Part shown: positions 33,113-45,221 of the stretch, piece after piece | Layout of the letters: the number at the start of each line of letters is the position of its first letter | Position numbering within the stretch: position 1 is the stretch's first letter | Assembly: GCF_000801105.2 (NCBI RefSeq) | Contig: NW_026615392.1 | Span: 1 to 64,000, forward strand | DNA from: Raphanus sativus | Taxonomy: Eukaryota > Streptophyta > Magnoliopsida > Brassicales > Brassicaceae | DNA: 64,000 nucleotides | Reading direction: 5' to 3' | Translations under genes and position numbers: made by a program | The notes under the pieces: model-generated | What the model was told of the DNA's origin: nothing | Seen by the model: the letters and a program-made list of their open reading frames with translations, nothing else | Database searches by the model: none

Positions 33113-36100
33113 CACAAAGAGCTTGCCTAGTAGCTAGACTCTGTCCAAGAACCTTCTTAAGCAATGGGCTCTTCAATGGTGATGATCATCAAATGGTTGT
33201 GACTTTGGTCAGGTATGAATGGCCAAAGATCTTCTCTGGATGCTTGAGGACTCTCCTTTGGTTCCTCCTCCTTCTCGGCATCTCCCTTAAGGACTTCTTT
33301 AGTAACCTCCTCAGCTTGTTTAACCTGGCCAAGATCAGAAGCAAGTATCATGCTCTCATTGAATTTATGTTGAAGTATCTTAGCTCTTTGTCTAGTGATA
33401 GCTCCCTTAAACACGGTTGGTATGGACACTTCTTGTTCAGTATCTGGCTTGGTAATGTTGCTGATCATGTCTTGAATGTCAGGTTCAGTAAGGTCAGGTT
33501 CAATGTCCTCATCATTCCCTCCCCCTTCAAAAGGTTTTGACCTCAAAACTGGTTCATCTGGCAGGTCAAGACGGTAGGCATTGTTGTTGATCCTTTCAAG
33601 GACTTGGAAGGGGCCGGTGCCTCTTGGCTTCAACTTGGAGCTCCTCTGGTTTGGGAACCTCTCTTGTCTCATGTGTAACCAAACCCACTCTCCTGGTTCA
33701 AATATAATCTCCTTGCGACCCTTGTTAGCTTGTCTTGCATACTGCTCAGTTCGCTTCTCTAGGTTCTCCAGGGCTTTGTGGTGTAGCTCCTTCACATAAG
33801 CAGCCTTAGCTTCACCAGTTAGACTAATGACTTCAGCTGGAGGTAGAGGAGTAAGGTCGAGGGGTGTCTTTGGGTTGAACCCGTAAGCAACTTCAAATGG
33901 TGACATCTTTGTAGCTGAGTGCTGAGCCCGGTTGTAAGCAAACTCTATGAAGGGAATACAATCAACCCAATTCTTCATGTTCTTCCCAATGGTGGCTCTA
34001 AGTAACGTGGAGAGAGTTCTGTTAACAACTTCTGTCTGCCCATCAGTTTGCGGATGACAAGTAGTTGAGTAGAGTAGCTTTGTTCCAAGCTTTTTCCAAA
34101 GTGTCTTCCAGAAGTGGCTGAGGAACTTGGTGTCTCTATCTGATACAATGGTCCTTGGGATCCCATGTAAGCGAACCACTTCTCTAAAGAACAAGTCAGC
34201 TGTTCTGGATGCATCATTCACCTTGGCACAAGGTATGAAGTGTGCCATCTTGGAGAACCTATCCACCACAACAAAGATTGAGTCTTTGTGTTGAATCATG
34301 GGTAATCCTAGTACAAAATCCATGGATATGTCCACCCAAGGAGCTGTAGGAATGGGCAGTGGCATGTAAAGACCATGGGGTTGTACTCTTGACTTAGCTT
34401 TCTTGCATACCACACACCTTGCACAATGAGCTTCTACTGTCTTCTTGAGGTGCGGCCAATAGAAATGCTCTCTGACCACAGCAAGCGTCTTGTCTACTCC
34501 AAAATGTCCCATGAGACCCCCTCCATGAGCTTCTCTAGTGATCAAGTGTCTCAAAGAGCACTGAGGGACACATAATCTCTTGCCCTTAAATAAGAATCCC
34601 TCATGCAAGTAGAACTTCCCGTGAGGTCCTCTAGTGCAGCTGGTGTAAGTGTCAGCAAGATCCGGATCCTCCCCATATAGTTCCTTGATGAACTCAAATC
34701 CTAGAACCTTAGATTCCATTGTGGCAATCAAGGCATGTCTCCGGGAGAGTGCATCAGCTACAATGTTCTCTTTACCCTTCTTATACTTGATGATGTATGG
34801 GAAGGTTTCTATAAACTCCAGCCACCTAGCATGTCTTCTCTTGAGATTGGTTTGCCCTCTTAGATGTTTAAGGGTCTCATGATCAGTGTGCACCACAAAT
34901 TCCTTGGACAAGAGATAGTGCTGCCATGTCTCCAAAGCTCTCACCAAGGCATATAGCTCCTTGTCATAGGTGGGGTAGTTAAGAGCAGCTCCACTGAGTT
35001 TCTCACTGAAGAAAGCCACTGGTTTGCCTACTTGAAGTAGTACTGCTCCAATCCCAATGCCTGAAGCATCACACTCTACTTCAAATGTCTTATTGAAGTC
35101 TGGTAAAGCCAGCACTGGTGCATGAGTTAACCGGTATTTGAGGGCCTGAAAAGCCTCTTCTTGAGCTTTCTCCCACATGAATCCAACACTCTTCTTGACA
35201 ATGGCAGTTAGAGGTGCGGCTATGCTACTGAAGTCCTGAACAAACCGCCTGTAGAAACTGGCTAGCCCATGAAAACTTCTGACTTGACTGATGCTTGTGG
35301 GTACTGGCCACTCTTGGATTGCTCTAACCTTCTCTTCATCAACCTGTAATCCCTGTGAACTCACAACAAAGCCTAGGAAAACAAGTTTATCAGTGCAGAA
35401 TGTGCACTTCTTGAGGTTTGCATAGAGTCCTTCTTTACGAAGTGTTTCTAATACTTGCTCAAGATGTGACACATGTTCAAGTAAGTTTGTACTGTAAATT
35501 AAAATATCATCAAAGTATACCACAACAAACTTACTGATGTAGGGTCTAAGGATGTGATTCATAAGCCTCATGAAAGTACTAGGAGCATTGGTGAGTCCAA
35601 ATGGCATCACCAGCCACTCATAGAGACCTTGCTTTGTTTTAAAAGCTGTCTTCCACTCATCACCTTCCTTCATCCTTACCTGATGGTACCCACTCTTAAG
35701 ATCAATCTTGGAAAAGATGGTGGCTCCACTTAGCTCATCTAGCATGTCATCAAGCCGGGGAATGGGGTGTCTGTACTTGATGGTGATGTTGTTGATTGCA
35801 CGGCAGTCTACACACATCCTCCAAGTCCCATCCTTCTTTGGTACTAGTAAGACAGGAACCGCACAAGGACTTAGGCTCTCCCTCACGTACCCCTTGTCCA
35901 ATAGGTCCTGAACTTGTCTTTCCAACTCCTTGGCCTCCTCGGGGTTTACTCTATAAGCTGGCTTGTTTGGCAGAGCAGCTCCTGGTATGAAATCTATCTG
36001 ATGTTCAATGCCCCTTAGTGGTGGTAAGCCGTGTGGAATCTCTTCTGGAAACAAGTCTTTGAACTTGTCAAGAAGCTTAGTAACCTCTGGTGGATACTCT

Positions 36101-36768
36101 ACTTCACCTGAACCTGCACTCAAAAGCTCCTTAAAGATCATTAGTAGCATTGTGTGTTTGGTAGCAGTTGCCTTTCTTATATAGCTAGGCTGGATTAGGA
36201 AATTTGACTTAACAGACCTTTCCTTCTCCTTAACCATTTGCAAATGCAGTTCATGAACTTGAGCAGGAGTGAGAGGAGCTAGACTAATCTTACGCTTGTT
36301 ATGCATGAATGTATACATATTTGATCTACCATCATGTCTTGTCTCTCTATCCCATTGCCAAGGTCGACCTAACAAAACATGCCCAGCTTGCATAGGCACT
36401 ACATCACAGACTACCTCATCTTGATACTTACCAATGCTAAAAGGGATAGTAACTTGCTCTTTGATCTGCAGCTCAACCTTATCATCTAACCATCTTAACC
36501 TATATGGATGCGGATGCTGGACCTTGACTAAGCCAAGCTTATCAACCCTGTAAGCACTCGCGGCATTAGTACAAGACCCACCATCAATGATGAGGTTACA
36601 TACCTTGCCTTTAATAGTGCATCTGCTATGGAAGATGTTTTCTCTTTGGATAGTCTCAGCTGGTTCTACTAGAACACTAAGCACACGCCTTATCATTAAG
36701 CTCTCTCCCACATCTGGGTATTGCAAGTCTCCATAGTCCGCTTGTAGCTCAGGTGCATCCTCATCATG
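32591..36768 (-). mobile_element. Ty3/gypsy element, 5'-truncated (pol and 3' LTR)
   Basis: Minus-strand element with pol and a 522 bp 3' LTR (33112-32591, TGTGCTC to TGTATCA). Gag, primer site and 5' LTR are absent. The truncation point at about 36768 is a head-to-head junction with a plus-strand gypsy. The IIDGGSC protease motif resembles CRM-type chromoviruses, some of which target centromeres; the lineage is not proven here. The LTR end at 32591 coincides with the end of the left inverted arm, so this insertion interrupted that arm. Confidence 0.85.
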
Positions 36769-36858
36769 TGATGAGGCCATCCAAGTAGAGGTTCCCATAA
36801 TTAGGCGCGGTCCGACCACTAGGAGTGGAACCAGGGCGATAAGGGAAGGGTTCTCCAA
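33157..36858 (-). CDS. Ty3/gypsy Pol polyprotein, intact frame without gag
   Basis: 1233 codons in one frame. Domains in order: aspartic protease with D92-G-G-S; reverse transcriptase about 330-500 with YFDD at 448-451; RNase H about 590-705 with DAS at 597-599 and DALSRR; integrase with an HHCC zinc finger (H778, H785, C815, C818) and catalytic triad D847, D907, E943 (35 residues between the last two); a C-terminal tail with GPF and a TRQRAK motif. It copies element RNA into DNA and integrates it. The first 30 residues do not belong to it: they are antisense of the neighbouring plus-strand gypsy, so the ATG at 36858 is accidental. Without gag, primer site and 5' LTR it cannot move by itself. 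Confidence 0.85.
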   Translation of the reverse strand: MENPSLIALVPLLVVGPRLIMGTSTWMASSHDEDAPELQADYGDLQYPDVGESLMIRRVLSVLVEPAETIQRENIFHSRCTIKGKVCNLIIDGGSCTNAASAYRVDKLGLVKVQHPHPYRLRWLDDKVELQIKEQVTIPFSIGKYQDEVVCDVVPMQAGHVLLGRPWQWDRETRHDGRSNMYTFMHNKRKISLAPLTPAQVHELHLQMVKEKERSVKSNFLIQPSYIRKATATKHTMLLMIFKELLSAGSGEVEYPPEVTKLLDKFKDLFPEEIPHGLPPLRGIEHQIDFIPGAALPNKPAYRVNPEEAKELERQVQDLLDKGYVRESLSPCAVPVLLVPKKDGTWRMCVDCRAINNITIKYRHPIPRLDDMLDELSGATIFSKIDLKSGYHQVRMKEGDEWKTAFKTKQGLYEWLVMPFGLTNAPSTFMRLMNHILRPYISKFVVVYFDDILIYSTNLLEHVSHLEQVLETLRKEGLYANLKKCTFCTDKLVFLGFVVSSQGLQVDEEKVRAIQEWPVPTSISQVRSFHGLASFYRRFVQDFSSIAAPLTAIVKKSVGFMWEKAQEEAFQALKYRLTHAPVLALPDFNKTFEVECDASGIGIGAVLLQVGKPVAFFSEKLSGAALNYPTYDKELYALVRALETWQHYLLSKEFVVHTDHETLKHLRGQTNLKRRHARWLEFIETFPYIIKYKKGKENIVADALSRRHALIATMESKVLGFEFIKELYGEDPDLADTYTSCTRGPHGKFYLHEGFLFKGKRLCVPQCSLRHLITREAHGGGLMGHFGVDKTLAVVREHFYWPHLKKTVEAHCARCVVCKKAKSRVQPHGLYMPLPIPTAPWVDISMDFVLGLPMIQHKDSIFVVVDRFSKMAHFIPCAKVNDASRTADLFFREVVRLHGIPRTIVSDRDTKFLSHFWKTLWKKLGTKLLYSTTCHPQTDGQTEVVNRTLSTLLRATIGKNMKNWVDCIPFIEFAYNRAQHSATKMSPFEVAYGFNPKTPLDLTPLPPAEVISLTGEAKAAYVKELHHKALENLEKRTEQYARQANKGRKEIIFEPGEWVWLHMRQERFPNQRSSKLKPRGTGPFQVLERINNNAYRLDLPDEPVLRSKPFEGGGNDEDIEPDLTEPDIQDMISNITKPDTEQEVSIPTVFKGAITRQRAKILQHKFNESMILASDLGQVKQAEEVTKEVLKGDAEKEEEPKESPQASREDLWPFIPDQSHNHLMIITIEEPIA

Positions 36859-37124
36859 GGCTGTCCAACAGATCCGAGATCAAGATGGACAAACCGGCCA
36901 GAACCAGCTACTGATTGAAGAGATGATCCAATTGAAGATACAAGACCAAGCCGGTTCAATTGAAGTTCAAGACTCAGCCGGTCCAATCCAATTCAGATCA
37001 CTCGGCCAGAACCAAGCCGGTTTCATCATCTCCACATTCAACCTTGGTTCAGAATCAATCTCCAATCCAACCGACCACATTGCTTCCGGTTCAGAGATAT
37101 AGCCAACCACCAAAGTAAGTAGTA
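36769..37124 (+). mobile_element. 3' end of a plus-strand gypsy pol
   Basis: Nearly the same as 48533-48889, which encodes the pol C-terminal tail ([17 protein letters not shown] to IASGSEI). Here only the tail is left. It lies directly before an LTR that is followed by a primer site, so it is the 3' end of a neighbouring copy in a shared-LTR tandem arrangement. Confidence 0.75.
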
Positions 37125-37961
37125 TGTGTTGTACTCTTTTTCCTTCATCGGGTTTTGTCCCACTGGGTTTTCCCGATAAGGTTTTAATGAGGCAACATGC
37201 AAGCATACTATGAGCTTTGGTTTAGGCATCTCAATCAGCAACCGGTTTACTGTTTTAATTTTAATTTTATTTTGGTTAAGACTTTGGGCAATTGTCAGCC
37301 TTTTATCTTTTGTGAAAGTTGGCCCTTTGTCTAGGCCTTTTAAGACTTTGTTGAGTCCACAAAGGGATGGCTTTATAACCCCTTGTGGCTGACGAAATTT
37401 GGCACTTTAGTCTTGAATAAAATTTGTTTTGCCTTTGCAAAGAAAACCCTAAGTCTTTCTAGTGTGAGAAGCAAGAGAGAGCAGCCTGAATCTTATCAAG
37501 CTCCAACCATCAAGCTTGTGGCGATTCTTCATCCCATCAATCCCCCAACGATTTGCCTTGAGAGTGATACACATCCAGCAAGGCCAATCCCATCTTCTAC
37601 TCATCATCCATCCACTGATCTGTTGAGAGAGACACACATCCAGCAACAGATTCCATCACCATCTCTATCCTTTTTATTTCTCTTGTTTTTATTTCTGTTT
37701 GCATCTTTTGTTTGATTCATTTTTATAAATCTAAAATCCATAAAAAATCATCTCTGTTTCTGTTCTTGTTTTATTTTCATAGTTTTGCTTCTGTTCTTCA
37801 TTTTTATAAATCCATAAAACTCATAAAAAGTTTCTTTTGTTTCAGGTACAGTTTTGGCCGATTTGATCCAAGCATCAAGTTCTTTCAAAACCAGTACCAA
37901 AATCGACCAGAATCATATTCTCCAAGCCACTAGTTTGCAGCCTGGTTCCCAGCCTGTAACA
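37125..37961 (+). repeat. LTR shared by two tandem gypsy copies
   Basis: Starts TGTGTTGTACTC, ends CAGCCTGTAACA, with a TATA-like GGCTTTATAACCCC at about 37370. Nearly the same sequence, with small indels, occurs at 48890-49728. On its left is a pol end and on its right a primer site, so it acts as 3' LTR of one copy and 5' LTR of the next. Confidence 0.75.
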
Positions 37962-38065
37962 TTTGGTATCAGAGCTAAAGGCTCCAAAAGATTTGGTTAT
38001 TTCTATCCTTTAGTTCATTTTGTTGTCTGTTTTGCATTTGCATCTTAAAAAAAAAAAAAAAAAAA
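37962..38065 (+). other. Primer site and start of gypsy internal region
   Basis: TGGTATCAGAGC (37964-37975) is the initiator tRNA-Met primer site. Leader sequence follows and stops in a 19-base A-run at the assembly gap. Confidence 0.8.
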
Positions 38066-38165
38066 NNNNNNNNNNNNNNNNNNNNNNNNNNNNNNNNNNN
38101 NNNNNNNNNNNNNNNNNNNNNNNNNNNNNNNNNNNNNNNNNNNNNNNNNNNNNNNNNNNNNNNNN
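38066..38165. other. Assembly gap (100 N)
   Basis: Exactly 100 N, the usual marker for a gap of unknown size. The internal region of the plus-strand gypsy on its left, and the left parts of the nested elements on its right, must be in it or lost. Confidence 0.99.
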
Positions 38166-38559
38166 AAAATGACTAAGTAAAGATTGGACCTAACCGGCTG
38201 AATTACACTTAGAAATATTAGGTAAGGCCGCGGACTGGTTGGATCATGGGATCAGGTTTGGGTCTTACAAGTTGGTATCAGAGCATGCTTGATTCTAGGC
38301 TGTTGGGTTAGGGCAGGTCATCACACATCCGGCTGGGTCTCATGGCAGGTTTTGGTATTGGTTAACATTAGATTGCTTGAGGTTTGCAAATAAAAATGTT
38401 AATCTAACCTTTGCCTTTGTGTTTGTCTTTGTTGTCCTAAGGGAACAAGGAAGAAGTCTCGGAAGAACAAGGATGGGACAGGGGCGTCCGGAGCAGGAGA
38501 TGCCTCAGTGCCCAATCCGCAAGTGTGCTGTCAGTTCCACCTACTGGTCAGACCAGTGA

Positions 38560-41500
38560 GGCATCCTGACTGAAACTCAAGTTAATCAGACTGAGGTTCA
38601 GCTGGGTGGAGAGACAGGCAGAGTTGGACGAGACCGGGCAACCACTGAATGCAGCGAAGTCAGCTAGGGCAACAAGTGGGCAGCAAAGGAATGATCAGGA
38701 AGGTGAAGCTGAGTCCTCAGAGACTGGTAACCGGGCTATCCAAACATCCAAGGAGATGGGAGGATTGGACCGGATGAACCAATGGCTGAACCAACCATGA
38801 AGCAGATACTTGATGCAATCAAGTTGATGGGAAGTCAGATGCTGGCAATGACCCAAGTGTTCACACCAGTGGTGAATTCATCTATGGGTCAAACTACTCA
38901 AGCACAGTGATAGCTCCTGGAGCTGGTGTAGCTGGTGGTTATGTGGCGCCTCTTGCTGAGGTGATTGAGTTAGATCCACCAGTTGGACAACCAAGAAGGT
39001 TGATTACCTGAAGGTGCTTGAGCACATCACCCGTTTGGGAACCAAACACTTTGCTGGAAGTGCTGATCCCATGGAGGCAGATGAGTGGAGGGACCGGCTG
39101 GCCAGGAACTTCAGGTCTACAAGGTGCCCTGAGGAGTACCAAAGAGACATAGCAGTGCACTTCCTGGAGGGAGATGCACACAACTGGTGGCTGTCCCTAG
39201 ACAAGCGCACCAATGGCTCCATTGTGAAGTTCTCTGACTTTGAGGTTGAGTTCAACCACAAGTACTTTCCAGCTGAGCATGGACCGTTTGGAGCCAGTTC
39301 CTGGACTTGGTTCAGGGCAAGCGGTCAGTAAGGAGTATGAGGAAGAGTTCAACCGGCTCAGGAGGTATGTGGGTAAGGAACTTGAGGATGAGAAGGTTCA
39401 GGTCCGCAGGTTCATAAGGGGCTTAAGGCCTGAACTTAAGACTTATTGCTCAGTCCGTACCTTCAACACAGTCTCTGAGCTGGTGGAAAGGATGGCAATG
39501 CTGGAGACCAATCTGGCTGAGGGAACAAGCACAAACTTAAGAGTGTGGTGGTGTCTTCTGGTCAGAGTGGTGACAAGAAGAAAAGAGGGATGCGGCTGAA
39601 GGGGGTAAAACCTCAAGTGGGTAGGCCAGAGTGTCCCAAGTGTGGTAAACATCATGGAGGAGAGTGCTGGAAGGCAATGGGAGCTTGTACCCGTTTTGGC
39701 AAGATGGATCACTCAGCTCGAGATTGTCCTGGTCCGGATAGGAACCGTGGGCAAGGCTCGACCAGTGAGGCAGGACTTGTCATCAGTGTGGTAAGAAAGG
39801 GCATTTCCGTGTGGACTGTCCCCAGTTGCAAACTGGACAAGGCAAGGGCCGTGTTGAGAACAACCGGCCAGACTACAAACAAGGCCAAACTTCAGCACCT
39901 CGAGTCTATGAGCTTTCAAGGGATGTGGATGAGTCCGGACCCTTAAGGCGATCACTGGTAAAACTCTAAACCCATTCTTTTTAAATTTTTAAATTTATTA
40001 GAATGGCATGGTATGGAATCTAGGATGGACTAGATACTTAGATAAGGTCTTATGTAGGGACCTTGTGTATTGGTGGTGTGGAAACACATGTATTATTTGA
40101 TACTGGTGCTACACATAGTTTTGTGAGTCCAGAAATGATTGGTAAAGGCATGTTCCAATGGGAACCAGGAATGATCTTGGCTTAGTGAGTGCAGCCGGTG
40201 GGCAAATGATGCATGCACTAGGTCTAGTCAAAAGACATTCCAGTAATGATCCAGGACAAGGCAATGCCTGTGGATCTGATAGTGGTCCGCCTTAAGAATC
40301 ACGAGGTGATCCTAGGCATGGACTGGCTTGGCAAGAATCGGGCCACCTTAGACTGTCATCGAGGAAGGGTGCAGTTTGAGAGTGGGTGTGGACCCCCGAT
40401 CAAGTACCAAGGTATTAATCCGGCCTCTGGATGCTTAGTGTTATCAGCAGTCCGTGCGGCAAGGATGCTGGAACAAGGTTGTGAGGCTTATATAGCCACA
40501 ATCACCACTAAGGAGGTCGTAGGGGATGGTGGCCCGGACGGGATACCGCTGGTCAGTGAGTTTGATGATGTGTTTAGGTCACTACAGGGCATTCCCCTGA
40601 TAGGTCAGACCCATTCATAATAGAACTGGAACCAGGGACGGCCCCAATGTCAAAGAGCCCATACCGCATGGCTCCAGCTGAGATGGCTGAGCTAAAGAAA
40701 CAACTTGAAGAGTTGTTGGAAAAGGGGTTCATACGCCCAAGTGTATCACCATGGGGCGCACCAGTCCTCTTTGTCAAGAAGAAGGATGGTAGCTTCAGGT
40801 TGTGCATTGATTATAGAGGGTTGAATAGGGTGACTATAAAGAACAAGTACCCATTGCCCGGATTGATGAGTTGCTAGATCAACTGAAGGGGCCAAGTGGT
40901 TCTCAAAGATTGATTGGCATCAGGTTATCATCAAATCCCCATTGCATCAGAAGATGTAAAGAAGACAGCCTTTCCGGACTAGGTATGGCCACTATGAGTT
41001 TGGTGGTATGCCATTCGGATTGACTAATGCACCAGCAGCCTTTATGAAGATGATGAATGGAATTTTCAGAGAGTACTTAGATGAATTTGTAATCATCTTC
41101 ATTGATGATATACTAGTATTACTCTAAGACTCGAGAAGACCATGAAAGGCATCTCAGATTGGTGTTGGGAAGGCTGAGAGAGCAGCAATTGTTTGCCAAG
41201 CTAAGCAAGTGTAGCTTCGGCAGAAGAGCATTGGCTTCCTAGGACATGTAGTGTCTGAGGAAGGAGTGTCTGTTGATCCGGAGAAGATCAAGTGCATACA
41301 AGAATGGCCAAGACAAAGAATGCCACTGAAGTGAGAAGCTTCTTGGGTTTGGGATACTACAGGAAGTATGTCAAGGGGTTTGCAAGTGTGGCACAACCTA
41401 TGACACAACTTACTGGAAAGAGATGTCAAGTTCATTTGGTCTGAAGCTTGTGAAAAGTGCTTTGTAGCCTTGAAGAACATGCTGACCAGTGCACCAGTCT

Positions 41501-43498
41501 TGGTGTTACCTGAGGCAGATCAACCATATGTGGTGTACACGGATGCATCCATTACTGGACTGCTGTGTGCTCACACAGAATGGGAAGGTCATAGCATATG
41601 CCTCAAGGCAACTCAGGAAACATGAAGGCAACTACCCAACACACGACCTGGAGATGGCCGCAGTGGTGTTTGCCTTGAAGATATGGAGATCATACTTGTA
41701 TGGTGCCAAAGTTCAATTCTCACTGACCACAAGAGCCTGAAGTACATCTTCACTCAACCTGAGTTGAATTTGAGACAAAGGCGGTGGATGGAGTTTGTGG
41801 CCGACTATGATTTGGACATTGCCTATCACCCAAGCAAGGCCAATCTAGTGGCAGATGCTTTGAGCAGGCGTAGGGCTGAGGTATCAGCTGAGAAGGAAGC
41901 AGAGATCTTGGAAGGGATGGTCCGGTCACTACATCTAGACACTTTGGCTAGTGAGGATGAGCCTTTGGGTTTAGAGGCTGTGAACCAGGCTGATCTACTT
42001 ACCAGAATCAACAAGCACAAGGCTTGGATGAGAATTTGCAAAAGGTTGCAAAGAATGACAAAACTGAATATCAAGTCACAAGCAATGGTACCATTTTGGT
42101 ACATGGGCGGGTTAGTGTTCCTGGTGACCGGGGACTAAAGGAAGAGATTATGAGTCAAGCTCATAAGTCTAAGTTCTCAGTGCACCCGGGACTAAATAAG
42201 ATGTACAAAGACATCAAAAGGTATTACCATTGGATCAGAATGAAGGCTGACATTGCTGAGTGGGTGGCCAAGTGCCCTACTTGTCAATTGGTCAAGGCTG
42301 AACATCAGGTTCCAAGTGGTTTACTACAAAACCTTCCCATACCAGAATGGAAGTGGGATCACATCACAATGGACTTTGTGACTGGCTTTCCCACAACCAG
42401 AAACAAGAAGGATGCAGTATGGGTGATTGTGGACCGCCTGACCAAATCTGCACACTTCTTGCCCATCAAGAAAGGTGATGGAGTGGATGAGATTGTAAAG
42501 ATCTACATAGATCAAATTGTGAGGCTGCATGGAGTGCCGGCCAGTATAGTCTCAGATAGAGACCCTAGGTTCACTTCTTATTTCTGGAGAGCATTTCCAA
42601 AAGGCTCTAGGAACAAGAGTGAACATGAGCACATCCTATCATCCTCAAACGGATGGTCAATCAGAAAGGACCATCCAGACTTTGGAAGATATGCTAAGGG
42701 CATGTGTTCTTGATTGGGGTGACTCATGGGAGAAGCATTTACCACTGGTGGAGTTTGCATACAACAACAGCTTTCACACCAGCATAGGTATGTCTCCTTA
42801 TGAAGCATTGTATGGGCGGCCTTGCAGGACACCTTTATGCTGGACCCAAGTGGGGGAGCGCAGCATAATAGGTCCTGAGATTGTGGAAGAAACCACAGAA
42901 AAGATCAAAATGGTCAAGGAGAAGATGAAGGAAGCACAAGACCGCCAGAAGAGTTATGCTGACAAAGAGAAGGAAACATCTTGAGTTTGAGGTTGGTGAC
43001 CTAATCTATCTCAAGATGATTACCTTCAAAGGAAGGGCTAGAGTTTCTGGAAGAAGGAAACTAGACCCAAGGTTCCTAGGTCCATTCCGGATACTTGAAA
43101 GAGTTGGGGCAGTGGCTTACAAATTGGATTTGCCATCTGAAATGGATGTTTACCATAATGTTTTCCATGTGTCTCAACTAAGGAAGTGTCTGACGGATCA
43201 AGACATTGTCTTGCCAGAAATTCCTAAAGATCTCGGTAAGAACCTCACCTTAGAGACAAGGCCGGTTCGGATCATTGATCGGATGGAAAAGGCAATGAGA
43301 AAGAAGACAGTTCCTATGCTAAAGATAGTATGGGAATTCAATGGCAAAGACATTATCACTTGGGAAACAGAAGCAAGAATGAAAGCTGAGTATCCTGAGT
43401 GGTATAGTCAGTATGTGGTTGTAGAATCATCAAGTATGAACTCGGGGACGAGTTCCTTCCAAGTGGGGGAGACTTGTCATGTCCCTAGTTCTAACTAA
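38560..43498 (+). pseudogene. Chromovirus Gag-Pol, frame broken many times
   Basis: Readable pieces in order: Gag (HFAGSADPMEADEW, 39050-39090; WWLSLDKRTNGSIVKFSDFE), zinc knuckle (CPKCGKHHGGECW and CTRFGKMDHSARDC, 39630-39730), protease (ETHVLFDTGATHSFV, about 40080-40127), reverse transcriptase ([27 protein letters not shown] at about 41100), RNase H (about 41500-41870), integrase (about 42150-42850, [24 protein letters not shown]) and a chromodomain-like end (ITWETEARMKAEYPEW, about 43355). More than ten one-base indels break the frame, mostly in short homopolymers, and most lie between 38.2 and 42.9 kb next to the gap. Sequence error is a serious alternative to decay. Confidence 0.8.
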
Positions 43499-45221
43499 GC
43501 CCATTGGGACGGGCCATGGTACGGGGAGATGAACTGGCCAGGTCATATGATCTAAAGGCAAGCGTATCATGGTCCAAACAAAAGGTTAAGTGCATCAGAT
43601 GGCTGAGACTTGACCAGAATAAGAAAGAAAGAAGTGAAAGATAGCTGGATGAGTGGTCCGGAAGCTGGATATGGTCCGGGAGCAGCTCAATCAGCTAGGT
43701 GGAGCTGGTAGGTAGCTCACACAGTCTGGGGCAGCTCACTGGAGCTAGAGGAGTAGCTCACTCAGCTCAGGCAACTAGTACTCAGCACAACTCAGCTTGA
43801 CGGAGTGATGGAGTCTTGACCGGTCATTGCGGACCATGAGTGATGGTCATGGACCGGATGATGGTCATGAGTGTCCGTTGGGTCTAGGTTGCGTGGGCAA
43901 GAGAGCTGAGCTTATGGGCAAGCATTTGGGCTTAAGATCGATCAGCCCAAACGAAGAGAAGAGCAGTTTGCAAGCGGTTGGACGGTTTGGGCGAAAGGGT
44001 GTAACCGTTGGCCAAATGACCAATCACATCGTCCGGACGGTTGGCAAGCCTCTTCCCTATAAATAAACCCCTCCTCTGTCGACAGAAATCATCAGAAACA
44101 TAAGGGGAAACTCTGCCCAAATCTCTACAGAATCAAAGAGAGAAAAGAGAAGTGTGACCGCAAAGGCAGTCCGTGTGAAGGGAAGGTGATTCCGGTGAGT
44201 TCTAAGCCGTGGGCAAAGGAGACTTGATCGGAAATGGATACCAGAGGAAAGGAGAAGGCTGCAGAGAAGAGTGTGGGGGCTTCCGAACACACACCTAAGG
44301 TACATGATGCAAACCAAGTGCAAACCGCCTGAAATCATCCATCCGGATGGTTTGGCCGTTTGATCCATGTGTGGATGGTTGCATCTATTGTTCTTTTCCT
44401 GTCAATATATCTCTTCTCTATCATATTCTGAAGTTATCTATGGGTCTAAACTCATGGACACGCCACCAAGGCTTGGTTAGATCAGAGTAATCTCTCCATG
44501 GCCTTAGTTGGGCATGTATGGTCCGATCTCATGCTTCCTGAGGGAGTTATTGGGATTTGGCGATTGATATCTCTTAGTGGGGATTTATAATGAATTATCA
44601 AAGTGATAGAATAATTTTCTAACATGGATTTCGAGATGGTACCATGAGGCCGGTTAGGCTGTTCATGGCCAAGATCAATATGCTCAAGGCCGGTTCTGGG
44701 AATTCCGCTTGGACCATTCTCTTAATCATGATTTATCATGATTTATCATGTATTTTAATTAGTTTTGGACAAGTATCAAGATGGGTCACTTTTGGCCAGA
44801 TTTAGGCTAAGTGTCCGAACCATGCTTAGGATTGTATTTGCTAGGATATCGGTCATGAATCTTATGCATATGTGTTGTGGGTTTTGATTTCAGGTCCTGA
44901 CAGGGATCGTGGTAAGGCTAAGGAGCCATGAAGACCTTGGCCGTGTGGGATGTGTGATGTAGTGACTTGTTGTATACATTGGATTTATGTTTAGCCTATT
45001 GTGCAACTGATGATTTGAATACTTTGTATGGATCACATTTGACATATATATATAATATGATGTTTGCCTTAAGCTTCCGCATTTATTTTATTATTGCATG
45101 AACCTCACATGATTGAAAATGACTAAGTAAAGAATGGACCATAACCGGCTGAATTACACTTAGAAATATTAGGTAAGGCCGCGGACTGGTTGGATCATGG
45201 GATCCAGGTTCAGGTCTTACA
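43475..45221 (+). repeat. 3' LTR of the chromodomain gypsy
   Basis: 1747 bases from TGTCATGTCCC to GGTCTTACA. A TATA box (CCCTATAAATAAACCCC, about 44056-44072) marks the likely promoter. Repeated words around AGCTCACTCAGCTC and GGAGCTGGTAGGTAGCTC occur at 43690-43800. Confidence 0.85.

Larger units (their letters stand above)
38166..45221 (+). mobile_element. Ty3/gypsy chromovirus with chromodomain (Tekay/Del-like)
   Basis: The visible 5' LTR end (38166-38269) matches 45117-45221. The primer site TTGGTATCAGAGC is at 38272-38284. The body carries gag, protease, reverse transcriptase, RNase H, integrase and a C-terminal chromodomain, then a purine tract (AAGTGGGGGAGA, 43461-43472) and a 3' LTR (43475-45221). 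The element lies within the RNase H region of another gypsy, whose sequence resumes at 45222 with ACCTCTGGCC. The left target duplication is hidden by the gap. Confidence 0.85.

Noticed and set aside
33157..33540. Plus-strand frames opposite the gypsy pol
   Set aside because: They are antisense shadows of the long pol frame.
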